NCBI GenBank assembly: GCA_028023455.1
Contig: JAQFVV010012398.1
Span: 8,394,682-8,458,681, forward strand
Reading direction: 5' to 3'
DNA from: Epiperipatus broadwayi
Taxonomy: Eukaryota > Onychophora > Udeonychophora > Euonychophora > Peripatidae
DNA length: 64,000 bases
Part shown: piece after piece, positions 10,457 through 22,782 of the stretch
Layout: every line of letters starts with the position of its first letter
Numbering within the stretch: position 1 is the stretch's first letter
Made by a program: the position numbers and the translations under genes
The notes under the pieces: model-generated
The model's database searches: none
What the model was told of the DNA's origin: nothing
The model's input: only the letters and a program-made list of their open reading frames with translations

Positions 10457-11120
10457 TATATATAATATTATATATTCAGAGCAATGAACTTTTCATGATG
10501 TATCTATACATATATAAAGACTCCAGTATTATTTCAAACCATTAGACAAAAATGAGTTAACTTTGCCTTCAGCATAAAATTTTTTAATATATATAATAAA
10601 GCACTTGTTGACTTCAAGCTCAGATGAAAATGTATAGATTAATAAACATAGGTGGTTTAAAGATTAAAATTATTGATGTTTAGTTTGTTTTTAAATAGTA
10701 GTAAACATGGCTGTTTATTAGCAAGTCAAGGTCTTTGCTTATTTTAATTTTATGCTCCTTGTTTGAATTAGTTTGTTTTTCAATATTTAAATCTAATGGC
10801 ATACAGTTTCAAAGTGGTATCATTTTGAGACTGGCTATTTTGAATATTTATATATTTATTTCACAGAGGGCAGTTCTGAATATCGTAACCAGGCGGGAGG
10901 ATTTAATATTTGGATATTTATTTCAGTTTAGTGTTAAGCATTGGGATTATTATATATACATTCAGAGCTGCGAACTTTTTATGAGTATTATTTTAAACCA
11001 TTGTGCAGGCAAATATGAGCTAGTTTTGCCTTCAGTATAAATTTTTTTAATATATATATAATAAAGCACTCATTGACTTTGAATTCAGTTGAAAATGTAT
11101 AAATTAATAAATATAAACTA
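10457..11120 (+). repeat. Family Y tandem repeat, continued
   Basis: 10457-10640 completes the unit interrupted by Gypsy. 10640-11120 is a further direct copy: ggtggtttaaagatt recurs at 4697 and 10651, and attcagagc followed by tttgccttcag recurs about 470 bases apart. With the Gypsy sequence removed the period is about 470 bp. No coding frame is supported; the 101-codon frame at 10735-11040 lies wholly inside the repeat. Confidence 0.65.
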
Positions 11121-11340
11121 ATTAATGCACTGAGTCAGCTTTCAGCAAAATCCTGCCACAATTTTTTGCCAAAGTTGGCTTAGTTCACTTAATTACTTAG
11201 TTTTATTAATTTAGATCTTTTCATCTGAACTTGAAGTCAGTGAGTGCTTTAGAATTACATATTTTTATGAAAAGAGTTAATACATTGATGTATATATATA
11301 TAAAGTTACTGTTAACACTAACTGAAATAATCATACAAAT
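11121..11340 (-). repeat. Inverted fragment of family Y plus unassigned DNA
   Basis: About 11205-11260 (agatcttttcatctgaact...) is the reverse complement of the unit end seen near 10600-10640 (aagcacttgttgacttcaag). The rest shows nothing recognisable. Confidence 0.4.
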
Positions 11341-11528
11341 ATATAAACCATTATACAATTACAAATATCCAGTAACGCCCTCTGTTTGAGTTGGTTTATA
11401 TTTCAATATTTAACACCTTTTAGCGTACAACTTCAAAGTGGTATCATTTTGAAGTTCACTATTATTGAGATATAGACTATTAAACAGAGGGCGTTACTGG
11501 ATATTTGTAATTGTATAATGGTTTATAT
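11341..11528. mobile_element. 188 bp MITE with perfect 47 bp terminal inverted repeats
   Basis: 11341-11387 and 11482-11528 are exact reverse complements, read by eye (inner edge cctctgttt / aaacagagg). The interior of about 94 bp contains aaagtggtatcattttga, a segment also found in the family Y repeats, which suggests common ancestry. The outermost bases are ATATAAACC; a TA-type target duplication may be included in the arms. Perfect arms suggest a young insertion or arm homogenisation. Confidence 0.8.
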
Positions 11529-12593
11529 ATATAATAAATTAAATATGATGATAAATACGTACACTACTGGCACAAATATTTTTGTAGATAAATGTTTTCT
11601 AATGTTTGTTTCTGGTTTTCCATATATAAAAATAGACATAGAAACCAATTCATACAAAGAAAAGGCAGCATATGAATAGACTTAATTTTTATTATAGTTA
11701 TCCATTAGTTAATTTAAAATTAAATGATTTTTTATTATTATGAAATTTCTCCCAAATTTCTATTTTGGAATCCAGTAATCACAATAGCATTCAGGATCAT
11801 TCATCTTTTGATTCTTCTGTGCATTAATAGTCTCTGGCTATCTTTAAGTATGATGAAAACTAAAAGAAATTGACAAAAATACTTCTATAAGTGTGAAGAG
11901 AGATAAAAAAATGAAAAGGGGAGGATGGTTACATTAACCTTTAAGTGATTTATTGCAAGGCACAAGTTCTTTAGCAATATTTCTCAGAAAAATTAATAAA
12001 GGAAATCATTTTATTCATCAAAACTAATCAAATATCAAATTAAGCTTTCATGCTATCTAGCTAAAAATAAGTCGATATCTATTTCAAGCAAGAAAAAAAT
12101 ATGAAAACTTTAAAAATCTAAAAAAAAAATCTCTTTGGATTCCAACTGTTTATCATGAATATAGCAAAATAAGTACTAATCAAAATTAGGTCAAGAGATC
12201 TTCATTACATGTATATAAAATATATTGATAAGGTATTTTGTGTATAATATTTTATAAAGTTTACTACTACAATAATTGTTATTTGGCTTACAACATCTTA
12301 ATTGGTTAAGTTATATGGATAAAGAATTCATAAAGGTTTGAGCAGCTGAAACAACAAATCTAGATGACCATCCATGAATATTGAACTCATCAGTACCATG
12401 TACACAGATCATTATTTATCAATGTAAATAAAATATACCATTCTACAAAAACAATGATTTTTTCCCCCTCAATGTATGAATTAAACAATATTAACAAATG
12501 CACTGTCTCTTGAAATTTACTGAACTACAGTGGCAGTTTACTGCTTACAAATTTTATTATTCATACATCTGAATGAATAGATTGAAATTCAGC
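11529..12593. other. AT-rich DNA without recognisable features
   Basis: I see no coding frame, motif or clear repeat here beyond homopolymer runs. Confidence 0.4.
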
Positions 12594-13233
12594 CAGTGGC
12601 ATAACTACTGAGTTGCAAAATAAGCAGGCAGTGCCTGTGTACCCTTACAGTCCAGGGGGCCATGAACTTGAAAATATATAGCAAGGCAATTAAAATATAT
12701 TTACATGAAAACAATTATTAACTATATATCATAAATTGTCATTATTATATGTTCTAAGAAATTGTAAAATTATTTCAACACATACAATGCTATCACCCAT
12801 TGTTTAAAAACTAATTTATTTGACTCTTCTTAAAATTCACTTCGGTTACATTACCATCCTAAATTTTTTAAATATTCTTCCATATGGCAAACATTCTTCC
12901 ATATGCCATGAATTGGTAGCATGATGCATTTTTATACTATTTTTAACAAAGAAATATTGAAAGGTTTTTTAGTAAATTAAAAATAGTAAAAGATTATAAA
13001 AGAAATTCAATTGGCCCGACCAGGCTTAAAGATTTTGCAATGTTAGCTATGCAAAGGTTAGGTAGAAGTATTTTTAAAGTAAATACCTTTATTAAATTAA
13101 CTTATACGATATTTATAAAATAAAATAAATAATTAAAAATTTATGAATACTTGAAAAATCAAAATTCCGAATTTTAAATGGGTCCCTTTTTAAATTTCTA
13201 CCGTCAGGCCCAATTTTTCTAGTTATGCCAAGG
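12594..13233. mobile_element. Old TIR DNA-transposon remnant
   Basis: The left end cagtggcataacta (12594-12607) and right end tagttatgcca (13220-13230) are inverted repeats of the type seen in many non-autonomous DNA elements. GC-richer segments next to each end (gcagtgcctgtgtaccc, ccgtcaggccc) add support. There is no open frame and no clear target duplication. Confidence 0.4.
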
Positions 13234-16200
13234 AACCCAGCATATGAAAGATTTTTTAAATTTATTATTAAAAAAATGTATTGATAACAAATTCTATAAA
13301 AATATTAACGTCTTTACAATAGAATAAATTTGCTACATGGGCAAAAGTAAGATAAAACTACAACCATAATGGTAAACAAAAAAATACTTATACACAGAAT
13401 AAAAATACAAATGGCATATGGTAAATATAAATGTATAATTTATTTACAGTTTAAAAATTGAAAATTAAAATCGTTTTGTATTTGTTAAAATACATTTTAA
13501 TAAGAAATCTAAGATTTTAAATAGGTTAAAAAGGTCAGGGAGTTTTAATACTAGGAACTAGAACATTATTAATTTTAAAAGCGATGGTGCGTCTAAATTT
13601 TTAAGGCCATAAACCAAAAACATTAAACATTTTCAAAACAAAAAAAAAGTTTATTGATAAAAGGCAATTTATCGTCCATCTTCAAAATGATTCATGGATA
13701 AAAATAAAACTTGATGTAATGAGTACAACAAACATTCTGAATTATAATATATATAAAGTTATCTTTGGAAGTAAAAAGATGCTAGTTTATTGACACGTTG
13801 CCAGTAATAATAATTAAAGCAAAATTGGCCAAGCCAAACCAAGCTCATCAAAAGCTTTTATTGATAATATATCTGTGTAAAAGTGTATATTTATATGTGT
13901 GTGTATATTTAAAACATAAATAATATATTTAGAGTGCTGCATATAAGTTATTGACGTAATACCAGCTAGCATGTAGGAAAATGATCTTTAGATATGTGTT
14001 AATTGAGAATAATCACTTTAGGATTTTAATCTTTATGAAAATTCAATAAATCTTCAATTATTCATTTATCAGTAATACTACCTGACCAAATATATTTTCA
14101 GATGCCTTATACATTAGGATTTTGTTCATAAATTGGTTGATATTATTTCTAACATAACTTTACATACTGTGTTCTAATAAAAAGATGATTTGTGACTGGT
14201 TTTCTCTCCAAGCTACCTAAAATAACATATTTGACTTAATGGAAGTGTTATGGGCAGATATACTTTAGATATTCACCATAAAAATTTTCAAGTTTACCAG
14301 TATAATTATATCAAGAGTTATGGCATAAAATTTGATAGTGTGTTCTATTTCTATGTAGGTCATTTTCAATGCTATCCCTGCCATTATGAAATCTTATAAA
14401 CCATTTCAAAGTATTCTTTTCACTCATGGATTTACTGCCATATATAGTTCAAACCATTTTAAATATTTCAGTAGCAGTTTTGTCCAATTTAAAGTAAAAT
14501 TTAATGTTATAACATTGCTTCATCATGGATTAAGTTATGAAACACATGATCACATTTCATGTCATGATTCATGTGTAAATATGCAAGCATTTTAAAATAT
14601 TGCTTGGAGAATATCAACTGGTTAACTTTACCCTGGACACACTATGTAAAATGTTTTATTTTTATGTCCTTTATCTCATTCTTTTTTACTTTTATTATCC
14701 TCTGTAATTTAAACTGATATAGAGCTTCTTATGCCATTATACATCTCTCTGCAATAACTGTAACAATGATTTGTATATTTCTATAACCATAATTTTGCTT
14801 TAATTGTACATTTGTCAACTCTAATTTCAATCATTTCTTTTTTTATATGTATCTATAAGCAGGTAAAATGTAAAGACAAGTTTGGAAGACTTGAAATTAC
14901 AACTAATTTAGTGTCTTGCTCCAGGAGTGGAATTTAAATAGGAGTTTTATTTGGAAAATCATTTTATACTTAGACAGATTTAAAAATCATTGTGTCTTAT
15001 TCAAATACATAAAATTTATAAAAAAATGATTTAAAATAATCTACCACACATGGTCTAAATACATAACCATTCTTGTAGAATTACTTATTTAAAAATTAAA
15101 ACTAGTTGTAATGTCAAGACTAGAAACTATTGGCAAATTAAAAAGTAGTGGTGGAACAAATGCAAGTATTTCAATTTTTTAATATAGGGAACATAGAATA
15201 TGTGAATTTATACCTAAAAAAATATCAAGATATTAGATTGGTATTAAGAACGCTGTCTTTCAAAAGAATAAAATAACATTTATTCATCAAGTGAAAAGCT
15301 GTTACATGATGTTGAATTACTGAGAGTTTATAGCTATATTATTAAAAGTTTGATAATACTAAAATTTGTTTTAAGTGCAGTAATACCTTAGATATTTTAT
15401 CAATTCTTTTGCTCCAATAGTAAAATTCAGAAAGCACTGAAAGCTATTATTCAGTGCATTTTCTGTATTTTACTGTATTTGCTTTTACTCCAAAACCATA
15501 TATTGTAAACTAAAGTATTAAACCATATATTATAAACTATAGAATTAATTGTCCACATCCAAAATTTCAGACTAGTTTTAGTCAAGTAGTCTTTATCAAA
15601 GAAAAACATTGGTTTTGCAATTTACAATTCCAGTTTCCACTTATATAAGGTAATAAATGAAAATTCAAAAACACTAAAATTTTAAACTCAAACTAGCCTG
15701 TTTTCATGGATACATATGTCTAACATTATGATAACTATTATATCATTTTTGTCATTTTGACAATAAAAGCATAAAATTTAGCAAGGTTAGCAAGTACTTT
15801 TATGTTTACTTTCAATCTTTATATTACAGTCACTTCATATCATTTATTCTACTCTAGAGCCATCTTTTGTAAATTTTATTAATCTTTGGAGCTAAATGAT
15901 AGTATCATATTTATATTTCAGATTATTTTTTTGATATTGACTTTTATCAATGGAAAGCACTACAATTGCTTTCATATAAGAAGTAACAATCACTTTTATT
16001 ACATTTTCAAAGTTTTAATACTAAATAATTTTTTATGCATATTTTGTCTGATTATGAGATAAATTTTTGCATTCAATGCAGAAATTAAAAGTTAGCACAT
16101 TAAATTATATGATGTATGTTTTAAGCTGCCTTTGCCAAAAGCTGAAGCTGCCTACAGTTAGTATAAAATTGAAGTCACTATAAAAGAATTGCTGGTATTA

Positions 16201-16330
16201 CATTAGTCCTATATAATAACTTAAATAAGTTATTAAAGTAGAATGTGTTTTGATTCTAAATCTATTGGTGAAGATAATTGCAAAGAAATCAAGTCATATA
16301 TCATGTGACTTAATTTAATAAGCTTGTATA
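13234..16330. other. AT-rich DNA without recognisable genes
   Basis: The longest open frame (69 codons, 14386-14595) has no recognisable motif. Two nearly identical accatatattataaact segments lie about 15497-15540. I see nothing else. Confidence 0.4.
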
Positions 16331-16432
16331 CCCAGGTCTCATTTTATGCGGATTTATTTAATGCGATTTTGAAGTTATGTGATTCATGTTTCTTCTTAAT
16401 ATCTTTGTATGTGGTTTTCTTTTATATGATAA

Positions 16433-16557
16433 AAATTATTAGATCAGAAGTTGAGCTCTGATAATGTGCTATTACTTTAAATATAAATTTTGTGCACTCA
16501 CATGTCAGATTTAAAGTAATAGTACATTATCAGAGTTCAACTTTCATTTAATAATTT
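16433..16557. repeat. Foldback MITE nested in the Tigger-like element
   Basis: The arms 16433-16482 and 16509-16557 are about 50 bp inverted repeats with a few mismatches (gctctgataatgtgctatt against aatagtacattatcagag) around a 26 bp loop. It lies inside the left part of the Tigger-like element, so it either inserted later or is part of this subfamily. Confidence 0.6.
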
Positions 16558-17112
16558 CAATATTTTCAGCACTTTATAATAGTACTGTAATAGATTTTAT
16601 GCAATAAAGAAGTTCAGAATTCACTTAAAATCAGGATTTCCCCATTTTATATACATACATTAAATTTTACAAGATTATCTATATAAATATGTTCAAACGT
16701 TATAGATGCCTATACTATGCATATTGTTGTTTTTGCATTTTAAATCACATTCTATTTTTGCTATTTAAAAAAAAGAGTATGTAATCAATTAATCATTTAG
16801 TGTCCACAAGTTTATTTTTAAAAATGAGTAACAGCGTTGGGCACAATTAAATTTGACAATTAAAATTAAAATCTGATTTTTAATTGTAATTAACAATTTA
16901 AAAATTATGTAATGTGATCTGAAATTAATGTGATCATAAAACAATGAAATTTGATTTTTAAACAGAATTGAAAAGTAAAAAATTAAAGACAAAAATAAGA
17001 ATTTAATTTTTGTTAGTTTTAATTAAATTTTGCCCAACAGTGGTGAGTAGATGTCTTTTTATTATCATAAGTCTAAATTTTTATTTTTATTTTAAACTTT
17101 TAGTTTACCCTA

Positions 17113-17307
17113 ATGGAGAGTAAAAAACACTCAAGAAAGTGAATTTCTTTGGAAACAAAAATTTCAATTTTAGATTGCTTAGCAAAATGGGAAGGATCAA
17201 CAGCGATTGAAAAACATTTTAGTTTGGAAAAATTCACTATAAGAGCAACTTATTGGGATTTAGATATAAAGGCTATAGAGTTGACAAAGATTATGTTGTG
17301 GAAATAG
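17113..17307 (+). pseudogene. Tigger-like transposase N-terminal helix-turn-helix remnant
   Basis: Read from ATG at 17113, the frame gives MESKKHSRK, a TGA at 17140-17142, then ISLETKISILDCLAKWEGS and TAIEKHFSLEKFTIRATYWD before a stop at 17305. The pattern matches the Psq/CENP-B type N-terminal helix-turn-helix of Tigger/JRK transposases: basic start, then K-x-x-IL-x-x-x-x-x-GxxxxxIxxxFxLxxxTI. The DDE domain is missing; downstream DNA is AT-rich without a frame. It cannot encode an active protein. Confidence 0.65.
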
Positions 17308-17875
17308 GATGGAGCAGAATATGGGAAAACTTAGACTGGGGAATGTAAAATAAAGTAGCTAACAGGTTTCTCTGGGCATAATTGCTGAGAGATTCTTGAC
17401 TTTGTTTAAGAAGAAGCTACATTACATCACATCATCATGTGATGAATCTGATGTCTCAAATAGTGATAATGATTAAAATACCATACATGTATGAAAAAAA
17501 GAGGAAATTACGCATAAAAATATATTGTTTTGAATAAAATTAAATACTTAAGTTAATAAAAAAAGTAAAAAAAGTTTATCTTCTAACAATTTTTTTCAAC
17601 TTTGGAATATTTTATTAGTCATATTTTATTTCTTTATTTTTTTTATGCAAATTTTAAAGTAATGTTACATTGTTGCTTTGCTTTTATGTAATTTTTGGAA
17701 GATTACAGTACCTATCCCCCATTCAAGGAAAGTTAAGTCTATTTTTGTGCAATTTCTTTTGTGTGTGTTTTCTGAGGAACCTATCTACCACATAAAATGA
17801 GACCTAGGTGTATTACAAATGTTATATAATGAGCATGCCAATAGTTCTTAACAAGTTTTTCAGAATATCTCTATG

Positions 17876-17913
17876 CTCAGACTGGTTTCTCACTCTGGCT
17901 TTCATCAGTGAGG
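17876..17913 (-). ncRNA. Hammerhead-like motif, stem II decayed
   Basis: The minus strand reads CTCA-CTGATGA, twelve bases, GAAA-CCA-GTC, TGAG. The catalytic strands CUGAUGA and GAAA and a GUC cleavage triplet are all present. Stem I pairs at four positions (CUCA with UGAG). The twelve-base stem II region (AAGCCAGAGTGA) pairs poorly. The context CACTGATGAAAGCC...GAAAC.AGTCTG parallels family X at 21901-21959, so this is probably an older relative. Confidence 0.45.
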
Positions 17914-17927
17914 ATAATATGAAAAAA

Positions 17928-20900
17928 AGTAAAAATGATTACTAATTGTAAAATGCACATGTAATGCTTCTATAAAGAAAGTTAAAAAGAAAAAAATTTT
18001 CCCTCAATATTGAATTTAAGAGTCTATTCTAGAGTTACTTTTTACAAACTTCAATAATCAATGGAAAACAGATAATACTATATTAAAATATTTCCATTAT
18101 CTGACTATGTTTTTATCAGTGAAAATTAGGATTCAAAGCTGGAATATAGCAATAACCTTTTACTTCTTTATATTATTTGAGTTATTATCCTAAAATTAAT
18201 TTTAAAAAGTTTTTCTATATGATAAACTTTGTTAGTATTAACATTCTTAATCAAAGAATAGAAAACACCTACAATTATCATATAACTAAGATCTCATACA
18301 TTTAAAGAAATCAACCTGAAGTCAAGTTAGTGTAAAGAAATTTATCCTAAACTCAATTACAGCATGCTATCTTGAATAGTATAAAAGAATAAAAGATAGC
18401 TCCTAGATGCATAAAAGGAATAATTCAGATTTGAATGTTAATCTTCAATGAAAAAGGCAAAAGACAGATAACCAGTTAGGAAATAGCAGATTTAATAATA
18501 TTATGATGTATAGAATCCAGTGACTACACACAGAGAAAATAAACTCTAGATTAAATGTAAAACAACTTCTCTTGAAAGCATTTGAAAAAGCATATGAGTA
18601 TAGTCATGGGATATTGATGTTGAATTTGAGAATAACAATTTCCTGATTACTTTAATTTACAAATACATAAATTTAGGATAAAATAAATTACTCCTTCAAT
18701 AACGATATTGAAAATAAGCAAGAGAAATTTAGAAAATTTTAAAGAAATAAAACTTTTAATCCTTGCTGCATAATATTATTGCATTCGTACAATGAAAGAT
18801 ATGTGGCTGTAATTCATAAACTTTGGTTCAAAATTTTTGGTAGAGTTTTATGAATCATAGAAAAACTTTCAATTGTCTGAGAGAGAAGCAAATTTAATGT
18901 AATAGTGAAATTAACATTTAATTTTTATTGCGGAAATATTGATAGGCAATTGAATGTTCATTCTTTAGAAGAATTGTTGATGCTGTTGTTCAACAATTAT
19001 TCATACTAACATTTACAATATGAAGGTTTACTCATTTATGGTCTTTTTAAAGCTAAAATATGAAAAAGAGCAGTTTTATTTATAAATTTACTAAAAGGAG
19101 ATCTTCTGTCTGATTATTTTACAGTGTTTCTATTATTAGTGACATTATTATAAATTACTATCATTTTCTGTTTGGTTCAACAATGAAATAAAATAAATCT
19201 GAAACTTTCTAACCCATATAACGATTTAAAATAAAAATTCACTGACTAACAAGAATATTAAAAATTAATTGATGAACTAAAACTATAAACAAAGCCATAT
19301 TATAAAAATAATTTGAAATTGTGTTTTCTAAAAATGTTTAAAGTTACCTTTGGACCTAAATAGTATAATAATATGTAATATGATTGTGGTGACTCAAATA
19401 AAGAAGAGAAATGCTTTGATGTCTTTAGAATAATAATAAAATAATTCAATTGATATTATTTTAGATTTGGAAAAAAAATTAAAACCATTTTTAATAGTCA
19501 TGAAATCAGAACTGGAAGTCTAAATGGAATGATATTGAAAATTTGAAAAAGAAAGTGATGATAATTTATATTAAAAACTATTGAATTTTATTAACAATTT
19601 AAAAAATATCTTCTTCTATATTGAAAAGAAATTGTTGTGTGTGAGTATGCATAGATATATTTATGTATAAAGAAAAAGAAGAAATATCCCACACTCATAT
19701 TTAATTACAGAAATAAATTTTAAAAATGTTGAAATAACTATAAATTTAAAAATATATATGCAAACAAATAATATTTTATTTTAAATTACTAATTTAATTT
19801 AAATAGAATGTATTTGCATTATAATATTTGATATTAATGCAAAAATCAATGGTTAAATTATTTATTTAACAGAATGTCTAATTTGTAAAATTTTAATAAA
19901 GGTATATTTGTTTCTTTAATGTAATGAAAATTAATTATTTGTTGTTTAATTTGAATTAATAAAGGGAATTTACATTATTAGCAATATGCTGATAATGTCC
20001 CTCAGTATGCTTATCATAGTCAATGATTGGACCAATAAATCAGTTACAGATATGATTAAAATTGGCCTGATCATAATATCATATATAAGTCATTAATTGT
20101 CATTAATTGAAGAGATTGTGGTATAGTTAGTTACCAATGTTTTGAGCTAGGACATCTAGGTATGATGTCTAGACCCATATATATTTATTTATATATTATA
20201 ACAGGATGGAAAAGTTTTGAGGGAGTGAAGGTAGGTGATAGAAACTTATCGTCATCCCAAGTAAACAAAATATTTCAATTAAAATTATTTAATATAAAAT
20301 ATAAAGTAATGACCATTAATATTATAAGAGCATGTTATATGAGACATCTGAGATATCACCCTAGTTAACTCCTTAGAGCAACTAAAAGTATCATTAACAT
20401 ACATCACCAGCATTGTCAATAAGTAAAAATAAGTATAAGTAATACTCATCCATTATCATCATTGATGAGAATATCATCATCAAAATAAATCAACAGTCAA
20501 TCTTCTGGCTGGATTTGAAATAAGTCAACTGTAGGCCAGTTCAACTATTTAGCCTTTGCCAAGTTGGGGCAAGTATTTAACCATTAATTTGGATACACCG
20601 ATTTATGTACTCATCCATAAGAATATATAACCATAAAAACAATAATGCTGGGATATTAAAACATGCTGATCATCATCAGTGCTTTGACTACTTAGTACCT
20701 TAATGTACTGGCTAGCTATAAACTTAAATTTTAATAGACTAAACTAAATAAAATTTAGTGCATGGGCTTTGAAGAATATAATGCTCAAGACAAACCAGGA
20801 CAATGTCATACTGGAATTCCCCTGCACTAAAATACATCCCCATTCCATATAATAGACCATTATGCATGAACCTTACTCAGAGATCATAAGCTCTATAACT

Positions 20901-21067
20901 GTTAATGTGATCAAGAAATGATGCAAATATATAATAATCGAAATTCTTATTAGAATTAAGTCACTGGAATAATTTTAACAATTGAATACAAGTTTATTAT
21001 TAAGAAAAAAATTAATGAAATTAAGGTCTAAAAATATAGCTATACATCTATAAGCCTTTCAATTTTG
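17928..21067. other. AT-rich DNA, no genes seen
   Basis: There is no coding frame above chance. A possible tRNA-derived SINE (20500-20585, listed separately) is the only structure I can name. Confidence 0.4.
20500..20585 (-). repeat. Possible tRNA-derived SINE head
   Basis: On the minus strand an A-box-like GGCTAAATAGTTGA is followed about 30 bases later by a B-box-like TTTCAAATCCAGCC, near the spacing of a tRNA internal promoter. The boxes are imperfect and there is no defined tail, so this is tentative. Confidence 0.3.
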
Positions 21068-21343
<276 letters not shown>

Positions 21344-21900
21344 TTTCAAAAGATACTTTATTACTTCCTTTGGTTTACATAGTTTCTATTACATTGCATT
21401 ACATTTGATCGAACAAAAATTACAGTTCTGGTTTACCATTCCTTTACATACATTTTTGCTTGTGATAATTTGGAAAATATTTTTTGTTCTATAGTTTACA
21501 AATAATGCAGTAAATTTGGTGTCTCAATTTTTGTTTTGTGTTTCTTATAGTCTTGATTGTTCTTTTAAAAGTGACCAAGTCACAGCATATAAATTGGTAC
21601 TCACAATAAATATATCTCTATCTTTGATTTGTATTGGTTTATTTATAAATGTAACGATATGACACCAAGTCCAATTATCTTTCGGTGTGTGTCTTTGATC
21701 AAATTTTTTCTTTTTAAAGTTTTGTTAATCGAGTTTAACTTTCATTATGATTTTATATATATTTCATTTGTCCCTTTTCTCATTTCATGTTTTAGTTAAA
21801 CAGAGCACAACTCTCCATACAGTATTGCCACCTGTGCTAAACAGAGTAATCAATGGATGCCAGAAGGCTTGGGCATAAAATCCCTATCTAATGCCTACTC

Positions 21901-21959
21901 ATCCAATATCCCCAGACTAGTTTCTGGCTTATGGCCTTCGTCAGTGAGGAGCTTTGGAT
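21901..21959 (-). ncRNA. Type I hammerhead ribozyme, all core residues present
   Basis: The minus strand, in order, reads ATCCAA, AGC, TCCTCA, CTGACGA, A, GGC-CATAA-GCC, A, GAAA, CTAG, TC, then TGGGGA, TA, TTGGAT. CUGAYGA and GAAA are the two catalytic strands (position 7 is free). GGC/GCC forms stem II with a five-base loop. ACUAGU is a self-complementary short stem III. GUC is the cleavage triplet. UGGGGA pairs with UCCUCA and UUGGAU with AUCCAA, giving stem I with an internal loop that could contact loop II. The 10.1-11.1 position is A-A rather than the usual G-C, which may lower activity. Confidence 0.7.
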
Positions 21960-22723
21960 CTGAAGCACTGCATCTAGATCTTAGGATCTAATGCAACCCT
22001 CTAGCAACCATCTTTTATCTCTACTTAACTACAAACCATGAGAATGAAATTGAAAACACAAAAAATATTTTCAATCTAAGCTCAATAGCTTATATAGTCA
22101 TATGGGTCTGAACTCAGTTCAGCAACCATACATTTTGGTGTCTTTGGCTCTTTTACAACCATAGCCACCACTATCCTATTAGGCAGGATTGGTGTTAAAC
22201 CATTAATCATCACATGATCACATTTCCTATACTAGCACATTAATTGTTGATAAACAGAGCAAAGCTCTCCATACAGTATTGCCACCTGTGCTAAACAGAG
22301 TAATCAATGGATGCCAGAAGGCTTGTGCATAAAATCCCTATCTAATGCCTACTCATCCAATATCCCCAGACTAGTTTCTGGCTTGTTTAGCACAGGTGGC
22401 AATACTGTATGGAGAGTTTTGCTCTGTTTATCAGCAATTAATGTGCTAGTATAGGAAATGTGATCATGTGATGATTAATGGTTTAACACCAATCCTGCAT
22501 AATAGGATAGTGGTGGATATGGTTGTAAAAGAGCCAAAGACACCAAAATGTATGGGTGCTGAACTGAGTTCAGACCCATATGACTATATAAGCTATTGAG
22601 GTTAGATTGAAAATATTTTCTGTGTTTTCAATTTCATTCTCATAGTTTTGTAGTTAAGTAGAGATAAAAGGTGGTTCCTAGAGGGTTGCATTAGATCCTA
22701 AGATCTAGATGCTGTGCTCTCAG

Positions 22724-22782
22724 ATCCAAAGCTCCTCACTGACAAAGGCCACAAGCCAGAAACTAGTCTGGGGATATTGGAT
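22724..22782 (+). ncRNA. Hammerhead copy with a damaged core (CTGACAA)
   Basis: This is the plus-strand twin of the ribozyme at 21901-21959. Stems I, II and III and GAAA are kept, but the catalytic strand reads CTGACAA, with the invariant G8 changed to A. It is therefore probably inactive. Confidence 0.6.

Larger units (their letters stand above)
16331..17810 (+). mobile_element. Tigger/pogo-like DNA transposon remnant, 1.48 kb
   Basis: The ends cccaggtctcattttatg (16331-16348) and its inverted complement with one difference (17791-17810) are flanked by TA on both sides (16329-16330, 17811-17812), the target duplication of the Tc1/mariner-pogo superfamily. The sub-terminal segment with tttaatgcgattttgaagttatgtg resembles Tigger ends. 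A decayed transposase N-terminus (17113-17307) lies inside. The element is far shorter than an intact Tigger (about 2.4 kb or more), so it is deleted and non-autonomous. Confidence 0.75.

Noticed and set aside
10735-11040. 101-codon open frame
   Set aside because: It lies inside the family Y repeat and is not open in the related copy at 4700-4970.
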